DNA of 64,000 nt from Alisma plantago-aquatica (Eukaryota; Streptophyta; Magnoliopsida; Alismatales; Alismataceae), in the NCBI GenBank assembly GCA_963693085.1, contig OY856413.1, forward strand, positions 542,708,879-542,772,878, in the 5' to 3' direction. The position numbers and the translations under genes were made by a program. Every line of letters starts with the position of its first letter. Within the stretch, counting starts at the first letter, position 1. This document shows, piece by piece, positions 22,637 through 34,765 of the stretch. The notes beneath the pieces are model-generated. The model ran no database searches. It was not told the DNA's origin and saw only the letters and a program-made list of their open reading frames with translations.

Positions 22637-25600
22637 TGTAATGAACCAAAACCAAGCCTCTTGACCATGATCATATGTCTTGGAGGATAGTCAATTTGGT
22701 TCTTTGGGTTTAACCGAACAAGGATAAGGATATGCACATTAGTAGCTTAATTGAAATCCTAACATGTTAATGCATGAATAAAACACCCTAATGCAACCTA
22801 ATGTTCTCACATCAAGTCTTAGGTTATTAATGGACACGTAAAATATAGTACATGAGATAAATGGATATTTCATAATAAATTCGTACAAAATAATCTTACA
22901 TAATTCCTTTAGTGCTAATATGAAAATAAGAAACAAAATTGGATGGATAATTGGTTAATGGTGAAAGAATATTATAATGGGCTAAAATCAATAAAAGAAT
23001 AAGTAATTGGATAAGAATAACTTTAGATTCATTTACTTTGAGTTCAAATTTACTTGAATGAAAAGTTCCACAAATTTAGGATAATAACAACCACACCTAC
23101 TTTATTTGAAAATGTGCTTTTCCTCCAAAATATAATAATAAAATATTAAATGACTCCAAAAGTGAAAAATAATTTTATATTTGTAATCTACACATTAAAA
23201 TATACCTTTGGGTGAATTTTTATATAATTTGGATAATCTTTAATATACATGTGAAGTTAGGAGAGAGAAAGTGTAGAACCTTAAAAATATTAAATAAATG
23301 TATAAACAACTCCAACATGTAAAATTGATGGCAAATTTGTATCCAAGGCACTTAATGTGACTTGTGGGTGAAGTTTCATCAAATTTGGATAATCTTATAA
23401 CCATTAATGAAGGAGGAAAGAGAAAATAAGATTTGATTCATTTAATACATCAAAAGGTCTCAAAAGGCAAATCTAATTGTATATTCAGATTCTACATATC
23501 ACAATTAGCTTAGGTGTCAAGTTTCATTTAATTTAGGTTTTGTTTGTACCCTCAATTGAGGAAAGAGAAAATACTTCAATATTAAATGTTTCACTTTAGT
23601 CTGACTTTGATTTGGCAATGTGTCATGCACCTTCTTATTTTGTGCAAATCGTGGACCGTCGGTCATGGATCGAACGGTCGATAGGTCGTCACCAACCTTG
23701 TGCCACGAAGTGGAAACAAGTGCTAGGTGGGGTGATTTTTCAAACTCGATTTTCTCTCGCCACACTCAATTGTTTTGTGAGATTTTTTGGTCCGGTAGAT
23801 TGCTTGGAAGATTCCACACAAAATGAGGGGATACTCACGGTCAATGATCCCTTATTTAAGTTTTACCCAATTTTGCTTTTTTCGGCTCCCCAAGTCCTCC
23901 TACCCCATACGTCATTGTGTCAAGGTGCACATATATATATCGGCGCCCTATACTTGGGACAGAACTGCTCGACCCTTCTCTCACGTCAATTTGACCATGG
24001 ATCCTTGCCACAACCTTCATTGTACGGGTTCTTGTTCATAGCTTGCGATGAGTTTCCTTGCATATCGGCATCCCCGGCCATCAAATTGAGATCATAGGTG
24101 AGTTGTTTATCACTTTTTCTTCATTTTCTTGGCTTCGGTTCTTCGTTTGATGCTTTCTCATGGATTTGCCCAAAACCATGTGAAGCAATAGCTGAGCTGC
24201 TTACGGCCACGGTAGCATGGATGGAGGGGATGAATCCCTTTTTCTTTTCCCTAAACTACCCTCTCTTCTTTCTTTTCTGTAGTTTTTCTCCTTGAGGGTA
24301 GTTTGGTAATTTGACCATTTTCCCTTTGTTGGGTCAATGAACTATTGATTGGGCTTGATCAGATGATTTAGCAGCCTTCCTTTGGGCCAAGTCACTAAAC
24401 GTTCCCACTCTTTCACCCTCTCTCTTTTCCTCTCTCGCAAGATTATTGCTGACGTGTCTTTCTCTGATTGGTTTTTTTTGCAAAAATTGTATCTTTTTTA
24501 TTCTTTGTCCAAAAATTAAAATAAACTCAAAAAAATGTGATCTTTCTAATAAAATACTTTCGAGGTTTGTTTTTGAGTTTTTTCAAATAGTGTTTTCTAA
24601 AAAATGATTTTAATACATAAAAATCACCGAATTACACTTTCATCATCATAACTCCAAAATATGTAAAAATATATGTTTTCTTAATCAGGAGAACCTAACT
24701 AGATCAATGGTGATGATTTCAGAGTCTAAATTGGTGTTTTGTGAAAAAAGTCCAAAACTATGGTTTTTTTACATTAATGTGTATGACAAACCCTAATACA
24801 TGTGAATAATTGTAATTAGGAAAAGTTGATATTGAAAACAACTAGATTGGTGATGAGTGTTTCTAGGAACCTGTTATAAGTTATGTTTGCATCTCCTATT
24901 ATTCAATTTGAGCAATAACCTATCTTTATCATTCTCTTGGTCCTATGGACATTAGCCTACACATTATCTTGTTCTTTTGGAAAACATACTTCATGTGAAG
25001 TACCTGACATTGTTATTGATCTTGTGATCATATCTGGACTTTCTTTTGGTCTCTTTCTTATGCTTTTCTTATGGTGGAATTATTTTGTGATATATAATTC
25101 TTTGCCCACCTTTGTAGTGGAATTTCATATGGTACATTATGTGAAGGCATGGATCCTTTGATCCTACTTTATTTTGATGGATGTTATCATCTCTCTTTTA
25201 TAATTGCTAATTCTCTTTTTACACATCATGTGATGACTTCTAGTATAATGCTACATATTCTTTTATGTGGATGTAAAAATTGCCACATATGCATGCAGAT
25301 GTGAAAATTCATGCATACAAAAATATTTAGGGCAGACGTGCCTAGGCAGATGTTGACAGACACTGCCACCCCATATTTTAGAGTAGATGTATACAAGACC
25401 CAGCTCACCCCACATTATTTTTGTAGATGTGTTATTTTCTACCAACATGTTTATATTGTCTAGTATTATCACATGTGAAACACATGGATGCTTTGTTTTA
25501 TACATTGTTCTTATCTGTCTCTTTTAATGAGATTCTTTTCTTTTATGTCCGTTTGGGTAATCCTTTACTTTTCTATGGGAAGGCTTTTATTTTGATGTAC

Positions 25601-25940
25601 TTTTTTATAAATTGCTCAATTCCTTATTTAGTATGCACATACCAACCTTTGTTGATGTCATCTATTTTTCTCTTCTTGTCGGGGTATGCTTCCAACCCTA
25701 GGTGAAGGACTTGGATGACATGGCATGAAGACTTCGACTTATCTTAAGAAGTCAAAGCTTGGAGACAATACTCATATGGTTCAGATTTCCCTCTACATAG
25801 ATCCATATGTTGTACCTTTTATGTAAACCCTGCACATGGGAGATGATGATGTATCTTTTGTATAAATTGAATATAGTCATTAGTCATTACTTTTATTCCA
25901 GTACTACATTGTGGTTGTTTTGAATACCATTAATACAATT
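22637..25940 (+). mobile_element. Probable insertion in Athila-like gag (LTR-like start, right end unresolved)
   Basis: Recognisable gag stops at about 22640, exactly where TGTAATGAACCAAAACC begins. That start resembles Ty3 LTRs of the TGTAACGACCC kind. Inside are three diverged tandem copies (about 23190-23250, 23340-23410 and 23505-23575) of GGTGAAGTTTCATCAAATTTGGATAATC-like sequence, and a TATA-like CATATATATATCGGC (23927-23941). The 161-codon plus frame at 23612-24097 has no recognisable family. No matching right end or target-site duplication (GCAGT expected) was found, so this could also be unusual leader sequence. Confidence 0.35.
25130..25500 (+). repeat. Two diverged copies of a CATGTGAA...CATGGAT-type segment
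   Basis: TATGTGAAGGCATGGATCCTTT (25138 on) and CATGTGAAACACATGGATGCTTTG (25470 on) are followed by similar T-rich sequence (TCTCTTTTATAAT against TCTCTTTTAATGA). They look like a decayed direct duplication within the gag-leader interval. No function is evident. Confidence 0.35.
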
Positions 25941-26570
25941 TGAAAACTTTACACCCACTCCAGCATACCTTTTAGGTGTGTTTGGACTGGAGGTTCTATT
26001 CTTCAAATTTTTTTAGTAGGGAGTGGATCCCCTCTGAGTCCCACTCTTTACAACAGCCAATTCTCCAAGAATTTTATCTTCTTTGTCATCTTCCTCATTG
26101 TTGTTATGGTTGTCGCGTTTGCAATCACGAAGATTCCTTATGTGTGTCCTATTGTGGTGGTAGTGGTGCTCATGATGGCGTCACTCCTCTTCATCTCTTT
26201 CCTTACGATCATTTTCATGTCGCTCTTCATGTTCTTCATCCTCACAGTGTTGACCATCCCCGTGACATTCTTTGTGTTCTTTTTCAATTTTTGGAGGCAC
26301 TCTAGCATTCCGATCTTCTCCAAAATGTCCTCCTTCTCTATGAGGTGGCATGTTTATGTGACAAAAAATTGATTATTATAATTTGTCTCTCTTCAAGCTA
26401 CCTAAATAGTTTGCATAATCAAGTCAGAAAACTATTTGTGTAAAATGAAATATTCTAAGCAATCTAGATATGGCATATTTAGAGCTTTGTTCGGTCAAAC
26501 TTATTACTAAGCTTGAGGCATGGGTGTATAGTAAGTAGACTCGTGTTCTTAACAGTATCATTTTGTCTTG
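25941..26570 (-). other. Leader / candidate gag N-terminus of the Athila-like element
   Basis: The first ATG after the PBS on the minus strand is at 26351 and opens an acidic, His/Glu-rich frame (MPPHREGGHFGEDRN ...) that ends in a stop near 26185. It could be the gag N-terminus cut off from the rest of gag by the 22637-25940 interval. The hydrophobic plus-strand frame at 26106-26372 is its mirror image and is not a gene. Confidence 0.35.
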
Positions 26571-26588
26571 TCCCCAGCAATGGTGCCA
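26571..26588 (-). promoter_or_regulatory. Primer binding site of the Athila-like element
   Basis: On the minus strand TGGCACCATTGCTGGGGA lies 6 bp inside the 5' LTR. It differs from the PBS TGGCGCCGTTGCCGGGGA used by many Athila/Tat elements at three positions, all C/T or G/A transitions expected from decay of methylated cytosines. Confidence 0.75.
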
Positions 26589-26594
26589 AAAAAT

Positions 26595-28188
26595 TGACCA
26601 GCCTAAATCACACATCCAAAATGGAGCAGATCAAGAGTAGTCGGACTCTTAGATATATAACCTGACACTCAAGCCTTTGCAACTATTATACATGGTATGA
26701 TGTAGTAGATCAGGTTTGAACCATAGGATCAAGGTTGGTAAGTGCTAAGAACGTAGAACATTTGACTCAAATACACCTAACGAAGGGGTAGATTAAGATG
26801 GTGTTCCTTAAGGAACGATGTGATATAAACAAAACAAAGAAAGAAATGTAAGGTAAGGAAACAAAATAAGATAATAAGATCAAACAAGAAATATGTAATC
26901 GAAGTATGGATGGGAACTTGTATTTGGATTTTACCTACTGAGATCTCTCACCAATATGCAATACTCACACCCCTTTGTATACCCTTAGCAAGATTACAAT
27001 CAATCATCATATATGTTTGTTCCTTCCTCTAGAGCTTAGGATAGATCTAGATTATAAGGTTGTCTCTCTCTCGAGATGGCAAACAAACAATCACAAAGCA
27101 AACTATATGATCATTAGCTTTAGCATTCCAACATTTTCATGCATTCATGCAAATCCAAAACACTTAGATGAGATTATTATTCTTTCGAGGCATTAATAAA
27201 CATACATCATAAGATGATATCTAATCATGCAAGTGAAGCATTAAGAATAAGAGTATGGAGATAATCTTTGCTATGAGTATATATTCCAAACAGGTGCAAG
27301 TATATACAGGTTGGGAGAGCCTTAGTGGCTACTCCCAGTCCAAGCAAAGTGTTTAGCCACTCATGTTAATAGGTATCATAATGGGGCTACATAAGTGTAT
27401 ATACATCAATATAAATGAAGTGCGTGAAGGTATAGCATGAGGGAGATGATAGGTCTAAAGAAGGAAGGAAGTGATATACTAACGGTACTTCTTCAAATCT
27501 AGATCTGGTGTAGGCATGGAAGATGGAAACTCCTTTTCTCTAAGAAGAAGAGGATGGCAGATCTTCTTTATCCTCAGACTTCCATCTTTGAGGATCTAAA
27601 ACCAATAGATGTGAATGAGGATGTCTCTAGAGTCGGGTAGCAATCCATCGTCCTTGATGATCTCTGATGCCTTGCATGTTTGAAGTCAGAGCCTATTTAT
27701 AGGCAATGTCCACCAACTTACTTTCGTGCAGTGGTCAATACTCATGTCTCGACCGGGAACATTATCACGTTCATGACCATCAGTAGAGATCGTGGCATTT
27801 GTCTCAGTCGCAATGATGTCTCGGTCAAAACCATGCATCCTGGACGACGTCTCAGTTGAAACCATGCATCTCGGTCGCAACCACTGTTGGGAAATCACGG
27901 TTGTGATAGGAAACTATTCTTTTTGTCCGAGACATATGTTGAATTTGTCTCGTTCAAGATGCTTGATTAATCCTTGCGGTTGAGATGTTTGTCTGAATGC
28001 ATATATCATGACCGCAACCAAGATGTAACCGTAGCGATCGATGATGAGTCTGCATGGAGTAAGGAAGGATATTAAATTAAATCCAAATATTGTATAAGGC
28101 CATTAAAACAGACAAGAAAATTCACAAAAGGGGTGTCATTATAGAAATAAAAACATGTGCAAAAAGTTCACAAAATTTCATGTTCTCA
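26595..28188 (-). repeat. 5' LTR of the Athila-like element (1594 bp)
   Basis: On the minus strand it starts TGAGAACATGAAATTTTG at 28188 and ends GGCTGGTCA at 26595, just before the PBS. It aligns throughout with the 3' LTR at 7802-9351. U3 contains GGTCGAGAC/GGTCAAAACC repeats (27735-27900) upstream of the TATA at 27692-27703. The flank beyond 28188 is TGTAT; the matching left flank is outside the window. Confidence 0.82.
27692..27703 (-). promoter_or_regulatory. TATA box, 5' LTR of Athila-like element
   Basis: CCTATAAATAGG on the minus strand, conserved with the 3' LTR (8799-8809). It would drive the full-length element RNA. Confidence 0.72.
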
Positions 28189-29688
28189 TGTATGACATTG
28201 TTTTCCAACACACTACATAGGTATAAGTCATATTCTACATGATCTAAAATGTCTTCAAAATCAATGAGATATGTATCATCTGAGGGAAGGTCTTAATTGC
28301 ATACTTTTAATTAGGTACAAGATAGCTCAAAGTTCATTGACATTTGTGAATAGTAAAAAATTATAAAATTCTTTGGTGATTCAATTTTATTATAAAATAT
28401 GTTCAAAATACGATAACATTTAAAATGTTTATCCACAATGTGGTTTCTTTTTTTTCCATTATCAAGAATGGATTCCTTTTCAAATTCCCTTCAAAACACA
28501 TTATCTTTCTTATATCTATGGTGTCTGTAGATAATATATTACATGTTTGTGTGTCAGATGTTATATTCTTAATTTTACATGAATTCCACATCTCATATTG
28601 TTCATTAGGTGGGACCTTCACAAAGTGACTTCAGTGTATGTTGGGTAACATTTTTTCACCTATCTTTACATTTTGTAATGTACAATTTCGGAATACTTCA
28701 TGTTTTGTCCTTCATTTTCTTGTTTATTGATTTTAAGAGAGAGAGAGATGGTGCTTATGTTATTTTGAATTCATTTGAAATGTATAATTTTTGTTATACA
28801 ACAAACTTGAAACACTACCTTTTCAAATTATAGACATGTGTATTCTATGTGGATGTCAGTATATGTTCATTTTGAGTTAATTGCAGTAGATATTACCTAT
28901 AGAAAGATGATTTTTTTCATCAAATAAAATCAAATTGTAGCCTTGGTTACATATAGTTATATGGATTTTTCTTGGTTTATGCTATCTATTTGACTAATCA
29001 TCTTCATGTTAAAATTTTGTATCTTTTCTTGAAATCCTTTATGGAAATGTCTCTACAATTATATATTATTTCTTTCACATGGCGCTTAACATTTTCCTTG
29101 GCTTCTTATCCACTAGGAAATAGTGAACATGCTTAAACTTGACATGTCACAATTAAGATTATCAAGAAAAGATATCAGCACTTATCTACTTCATGTGTCA
29201 AAAATGCCAAATTGTGAATATTTACTCCACTATTGGTGATTGAAATCACCTTTTCACTATAAGTTTTAAATCATATATACTTCTATTTATTCTGCTAAAT
29301 ATAATTGTAGACATTTTAGTAAGATACTCAAACTAGGTTTAAAATATTTTGTGTTGTACTATGTATGTTAGCATTTCAAATTAATTTTTTTATTGTTCCT
29401 TTTTACATGATTCCTAACTAGATGACAACACATCTATAGATATTGGGGCGCTTTAGTATGCTATCTGAATGCATCATATAAAGTAATATTTTGATTATCA
29501 TAGGAGTAATTTAAGGAGAAAGTATTTTTACCTATATAATGGATTCATATGATGATTTCCACATGGTAACTTTAGGTGCCTTTTGTATCGTGCATATATT
29601 GCTTCCCTAAATATGTTCTAACTATTCTTGTTTATGTCTCTCAAGATTTGATAAGATCGATTATCCTAGATGTGTTGATCCTCTTTAA

Positions 29689-29882
29689 TCAACTATTAGT
29701 TGGATCTGGTTTCTAATTGTGTAGGTATACTTGGGACTTACAAAGTCAAGTTCCTCAACAAATTATACAACACGTGTTTTGATCACATTTAATAAACTAT
29801 TAATTTGAATTGATTTCTAATTGTGTAGGTATAATTGGGATATGTATAGTCACGTTCCTACACAAATTATAAAACACATGTA
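29689..29882 (+). repeat. Tandem duplication, about 100 bp x 2
   Basis: The block TTTCTAATTGTGTAGGTATA ... CACGTTCCTACACAAATTATA occurs twice (about 29690-29778 and 29789-29882), with each copy starting AACTATTAnTTnGA and ending AAATTATAnAACACnTGT. Identity looks around 80%. Confidence 0.6.
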
Positions 29883-32800
29883 CTCCATATGAATATTTTA
29901 TATTGTTAATAACATTCGTTGATCCTAAAGTTGTAGTCAGTGCTAACCATGTGTATTAAGACTCTACCTCAACAGCAAACTTAGACGTGGATCTTATGTG
30001 TCTACTTAATGCATGATTTTTTTTTCATATTTCCTATAGTATACTCATTCTCATATTTATATCAATTCAATCAATTCCAATCATGCAACACTTTTGTCTC
30101 TTCTATCCATCAAAAGCAAGCCTATAATCATTCTTGGAAGAACTAGATGGTTACATATCACCATTATATCATGGGCTCTGGATCCCCATATACCCATGGT
30201 TGTAGAAAGTTAGAAACCAAGTTCTCCTTATGTGTCGTATGATCTCCAATGATAGACAAATCCTCTACAAAATTCTTGACATCCTATATCGATGGTCAAA
30301 TCATCCATGGAGTTTTGCCTCGCCCATGTATGTTGTATAATAAGTAGTTTTCTTGGCATCAAATACTCTTATAAATGTAGTTTTTTCTAAGAACTAACCT
30401 TTCATCGCTCACCCTTGTCGATCTTATACTATAGATTTGATATCATCTTAATGACTAATTTTTGTAACTAATTTTCAAAATTAGATAATTTTTGGAGATT
30501 TATATAACTTATTCCATACCAATCATGAAATTTGTTTTGGTTCTCTTTGTTTCATATTTTAAGTTGATGATGTCTAAATCTAAGTTGTTGGGCCACGAGT
30601 TAATTTTAATGCATGAAATTGGAACATTGTTTATATCATATATGTCTTCCTTTATATGTGGTAGTTTTATATCATTACCTCAAAATATCCTACTCTTACT
30701 TCATGATTAGACAAAGAGAACACTTCAATTATCTCTCCTGAGGATCTATACAAGGAAGGTGCAGAATCATGTAATGGCATGAAATAATATAGGAATCAAA
30801 TAGAAAAAAATTATATCATTGACCATTTTCAAATAACACATTCTTTCCGTCCTTTTTCAAATGGTTTAATAGGAACTTCCAAAAATAATTTTGGAAATTA
30901 GGCCCTTCTGCCCTATGGACTTGGTCATGACTTTCCCTGAAGTGGCCCTTTCTCATAGATAGTTTACTATCCTTCGACAGGTTTCTAGTTGTGTTAATTT
31001 TGTGTCAAGTAGTCTATCAAGCTTGCATTCAGCAACTCATTTGTACTCTTTAATAGACACAAGCATGATTACCATCAATAATTTTCACTATATGTTAAAT
31101 TTCTCATTTGTGTTTTTATAGTTCTAAATCACATGATGCTTTCCATATATGTTGTAGTCCATTTTCATTTTTTGTGAATGATGCATGTTGTGATGTTATG
31201 TCAATTTTATAATTCGAGGAGTTCTAAAATGCTAAACATGATTTACATGTGAAAACCATGTAGTGGTATTGTCCCTTTATAAGTACTAGTGAAGTACATG
31301 GAACTAAAACTTAAACACTTGACAAAATGAGGTACATGGAATTATATGGTTAGTACATTATCTTATGACGTTGATATTTTATGATCTTAAACATGATTGG
31401 CATAGATATCTCCAATATTGATTAAGAAAGTTTCATTGGATATTGTGCATGGGTATCTAATGTGTTGCTCGATATATTATTCATACTGCACACAATTACA
31501 ATTATAATTACAACATAGGCATTTAAGATGCCAAGAATCATTTCTATAGATATATTTTTTTACATAATCATATATTAGATCAATTTATCTATTCATATTA
31601 AAAGTGTAATTTTAATTGACAAGAGTGAAGACAAATTTCTCTAGGGTCAATATTTATCATTTGAATTTTGTATTATATATTTCATGTTTCTCATAGATGA
31701 GAACATGTGCAATGATGAACTATGCACCATGAACTACCACTTGATGTGCATGGAGAAATATATATCAACAAGATTTTTATTTAAACAACTTTTTATTGTT
31801 TAGAAATTAGTTTTACTAACAATCACTACAAATTAACAAATACATGATGATGCCATGATGGATGATGAACAATTCAAGGAAAAATTTATGATGGATAAGT
31901 ACATTATTCCCAATTCATCTAAACTAAATGACAAGCTCTTATTCAATAGTGAAAGATATTTGAATATGCCTTCCACTATTATCCATATAATGAATTTTCT
32001 ACCATATGTCTTTCCAATGAGATTCATAAATATTTGGGTTATAAGATCTTATTGTAAATGAATAAACAAGTTAGTCATTGAACAATAAGATTTGTGTGAC
32101 TCCTCGAAATAGCAATCAGGTAAATTTGCAATGAACTTTAGCCAAAAATACATTCAATTATTCAAAGAGTTGTATATTTTTGAAGTATTCATTCTTCTTT
32201 GAATATGTTACTTTTATGCTAATATGAATTTGTTAGTAGTTGAGGGATGAGGTTTCAGAAGGTTGCATATATGGTGAAATGGAGTAGAAGATATTATCAC
32301 TAATGGACATACATTATCTGTACTTGTGCACATATTATGACTTCATCAGTCAAAACCAAGGTGAAAAGAAGTGATCCCTTTAGTAGGAATACACAATAAT
32401 TTGTATTCAAAGGGTACATGGTTGTTCATTACAAAGATTCACTTTTAAATGGGAACTTTTTAGCTTCATGCTAAGGGATGAATAATAACATGTGACTCAA
32501 ATCTTTACTAAACTCATAGAACACATCTAAAAGTATATTTAGAATCATACTTGTTTTGAGAAACTTTTCATTCATTTTGTCATGTATAAACTTTGATTAA
32601 ATAGGAAATATATATTAGTTTCTTTTATCACACAAGGAAGGAGTTATGAATATCATCACCATCTATATTCTTAAAAAATTACATGTGATAGTTTCATATG
32701 GGGACAATCTCTTTGTTCTCTCTCTAAAAATTCATATTGAACTTTTAGCTCCAAAGTAATATCTTGGTTATGTAATTGAAAGGTGAACTATCACAAATAG

Positions 32801-34048
32801 GGACCAATCTATATCTGGTTGCTAACTTCTTGTGTCTCAACCGCATTGATATCTTGGAAAATTAGGTTGAGCCACTCTCATGTCCTATACTATCAATTAG
32901 AATTATCCATGATGTAGAAAAACCAATGCAATAATTTTATGGGAATGAAAAATTAAGCCTAAAATACCCTAAAAATACACTTACTAGGTAAAAAGATGAA
33001 ACTATGTATGATCAAATCTTGGGACTATATCTCTTATGAGGTGGTATGCAAGAAAGCATTCAAAGTTCATGGAAAGCTAAACCTCAACATGATGAGGAAA
33101 TGTTTACATATATCACTATTATTCATGGAGATATATATCATGTGTAACTGAGTAAAATGAATCAAAAAATCTCTTTGGCCATACATTGGTTACTTGTCAA
33201 GTTTAACTCAAGGTCAATGGAATCTAATAGGTTATTGTTTCATTGTATCATATGGAAATTGCAATTCATCTTTTTTCATACTAGCTATCAAGCATGTTGC
33301 CAATGTAATGCATAAAACAAATGTGACATCCAAATTATTTGATGATATCACTTCTCAAGTAGTCATGTAATTATATAGAGATTATTTTTTGTTTTACCAA
33401 ATGGAGTCACATGAGGAGCATGTGCTTCTACTATTAGGAACTAAAAAGATCATCAAGGACAAAATCTTGAGCCATACAAGGTGTATATCAACAAGCAACT
33501 TTTAGCATCTATCTTAACAAATCAATATTCAACGTTGCTATTCATATAGAGTTAGAGATAGAAAAATAACATTAGGAAAACTCAATCTAGTGTTGTAAAA
33601 TACATAATCCAACATCAATATCAGATATTCAAATGGGAACTAACATTTGTAATTTTAAACAATCATGTTTAAAGACAAAGGACAATTCAAGTTTCTACTT
33701 GAAGGATCCACTGCAAGGAGCATGCAATTGAGGAAGAAAGCACAAAGAAGTGAAAAAAATGAATTGTTTTGAAATTAATATGCAAGAAATAACCCATTTG
33801 AAGATATTAATATTAATATTTTCTCTATTGGATTTCATTTAGATGTTATAAAGTTTCTATAAGAAAGTTCTCTCTTATTAACACTATTTTTATTGGTATT
33901 CTAGTGGGTACTCATTATATAGTTACTTATGTATAGTGGTTACTAGATATACATATATTCATGTTAGTATGCTACAATTTAATGAACTAACAGAAAAGAT
34001 ATACTTCCTATAACTAAGGGTCTGAGTAGTCTCTCCTATATCTATTGG

Positions 34049-34074
<26 letters not shown>
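34049..34074 (+). repeat. (AT)n microsatellite
   Basis: An uninterrupted run of about 13 AT units inside AT-rich DNA. Confidence 0.9.
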
Positions 34075-34082
<8 letters not shown>

Positions 34083-34765
34083 TGAATATTATGATCAATT
34101 CTCCAACTAAAATACATCATATGCTTAGTAAGGATTACCAATCATAGATAGCATTGTTGAAACCTCAATGTGTCGGTACCAGCCATCTAATGGGGAGTCG
34201 TTCTTGCATGGCATAACATGTTGAGGTGCCATCTCTCACTTTTCAAGGAATCTAGATCAATTGTTTCTTTGTTTAAATTTAAGTTTGAATATCCTATTCA
34301 TCAAACATTTATTATGATTTTGTTTAAAATTTCATGTCTAGAATCCAATCTCCTCAACTTTTTGATCCATCATGACATATTTTTTGCAGGTTCTTGCTAC
34401 CATAGAGTGTTGGGCACATCCAATAAAGATTTTTGTATACTAACCCTATTCATGAGGCGGGTCTTTTGTGATGGTTGTGAAAATTCCCATATCGGAATCT
34501 AGCATTCCACCATAGAGAGAAATAAGATGAGTGCATGGTGGAAACAAAGGTTATCTATATGATAATTTTTTTAAGATGGACACAGCACCGTGTAGAAATA
34601 TATACCTTTTCATGTTGTTTTGTGTTTGTTTAAATCTCAAAACAACATATATTACAATGTAAATAACTATAATATACTTACCACACACACACACAAAAAT
34701 AGTACATAAATACACATACATACGTGTAAGAAGATAGGATGACATCATTGGTGGGGGGGTTGTTT

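Larger units (their letters stand above)
7801..28188 (-). mobile_element. Giant Ty3/Athila-like LTR retrotransposon carrying a C48 (Ulp1) protease frame
   Basis: The minus-strand order is 5' LTR (26595-28188), PBS (26571-26588), leader/gag, protease, RT, RNase H, integrase (to 17210), a spacer with its own TATA, a C48-protease reading frame (15513-10740), tail, polypurine tract (9352-9366) and 3' LTR (7801-9351, cut by copia A). The LTRs match along their length by eye, with frequent substitutions, so the insertion is old. The internal region is about 17.2 kb, against roughly 8-11 kb in ordinary Athila elements. Athila affinity rests on the DLG..ISLMP protease motif, GGGAGGCATCCCATGG just after pol (minus strand, about 17145-17160), and the AAGTTTGGGAGAGT polypurine tract. 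Frames are interrupted, so the copy is inactive. Confidence 0.82.
28189..34765. other. AT-rich intergenic DNA without recognisable genes
   Basis: No reading frame above about 95 codons and none with family resemblance. Base composition is strongly AT-rich throughout. Features visible are a local duplication (29689-29882), a dinucleotide run (34049-34074) and a weak Ty3 RT-like patch near 33360-33440 that I do not call. It is probably very old transposon debris. Confidence 0.6.

Noticed and set aside
23612..24097. 161-codon plus-strand frame, the longest plus frame in its region
   Set aside because: No domain or family resemblance, unlike-coding composition, overlaps a TATA-like region of a probable LTR.
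26106..26372. Hydrophobic 88-codon frame resembling a membrane protein
   Set aside because: It is the complement of an acidic, Glu/His-rich minus-strand frame next to the Athila-like PBS; hydrophobic mirror images of acidic stretches are common.
33355..33450. Possible Ty3 RT patch (ESHEEHVLLL on plus strand)
   Set aside because: Only a short resemblance to the SKTxEEHxxHL block, with the catalytic DD not recognisable; chance match in AT-rich DNA is likely.
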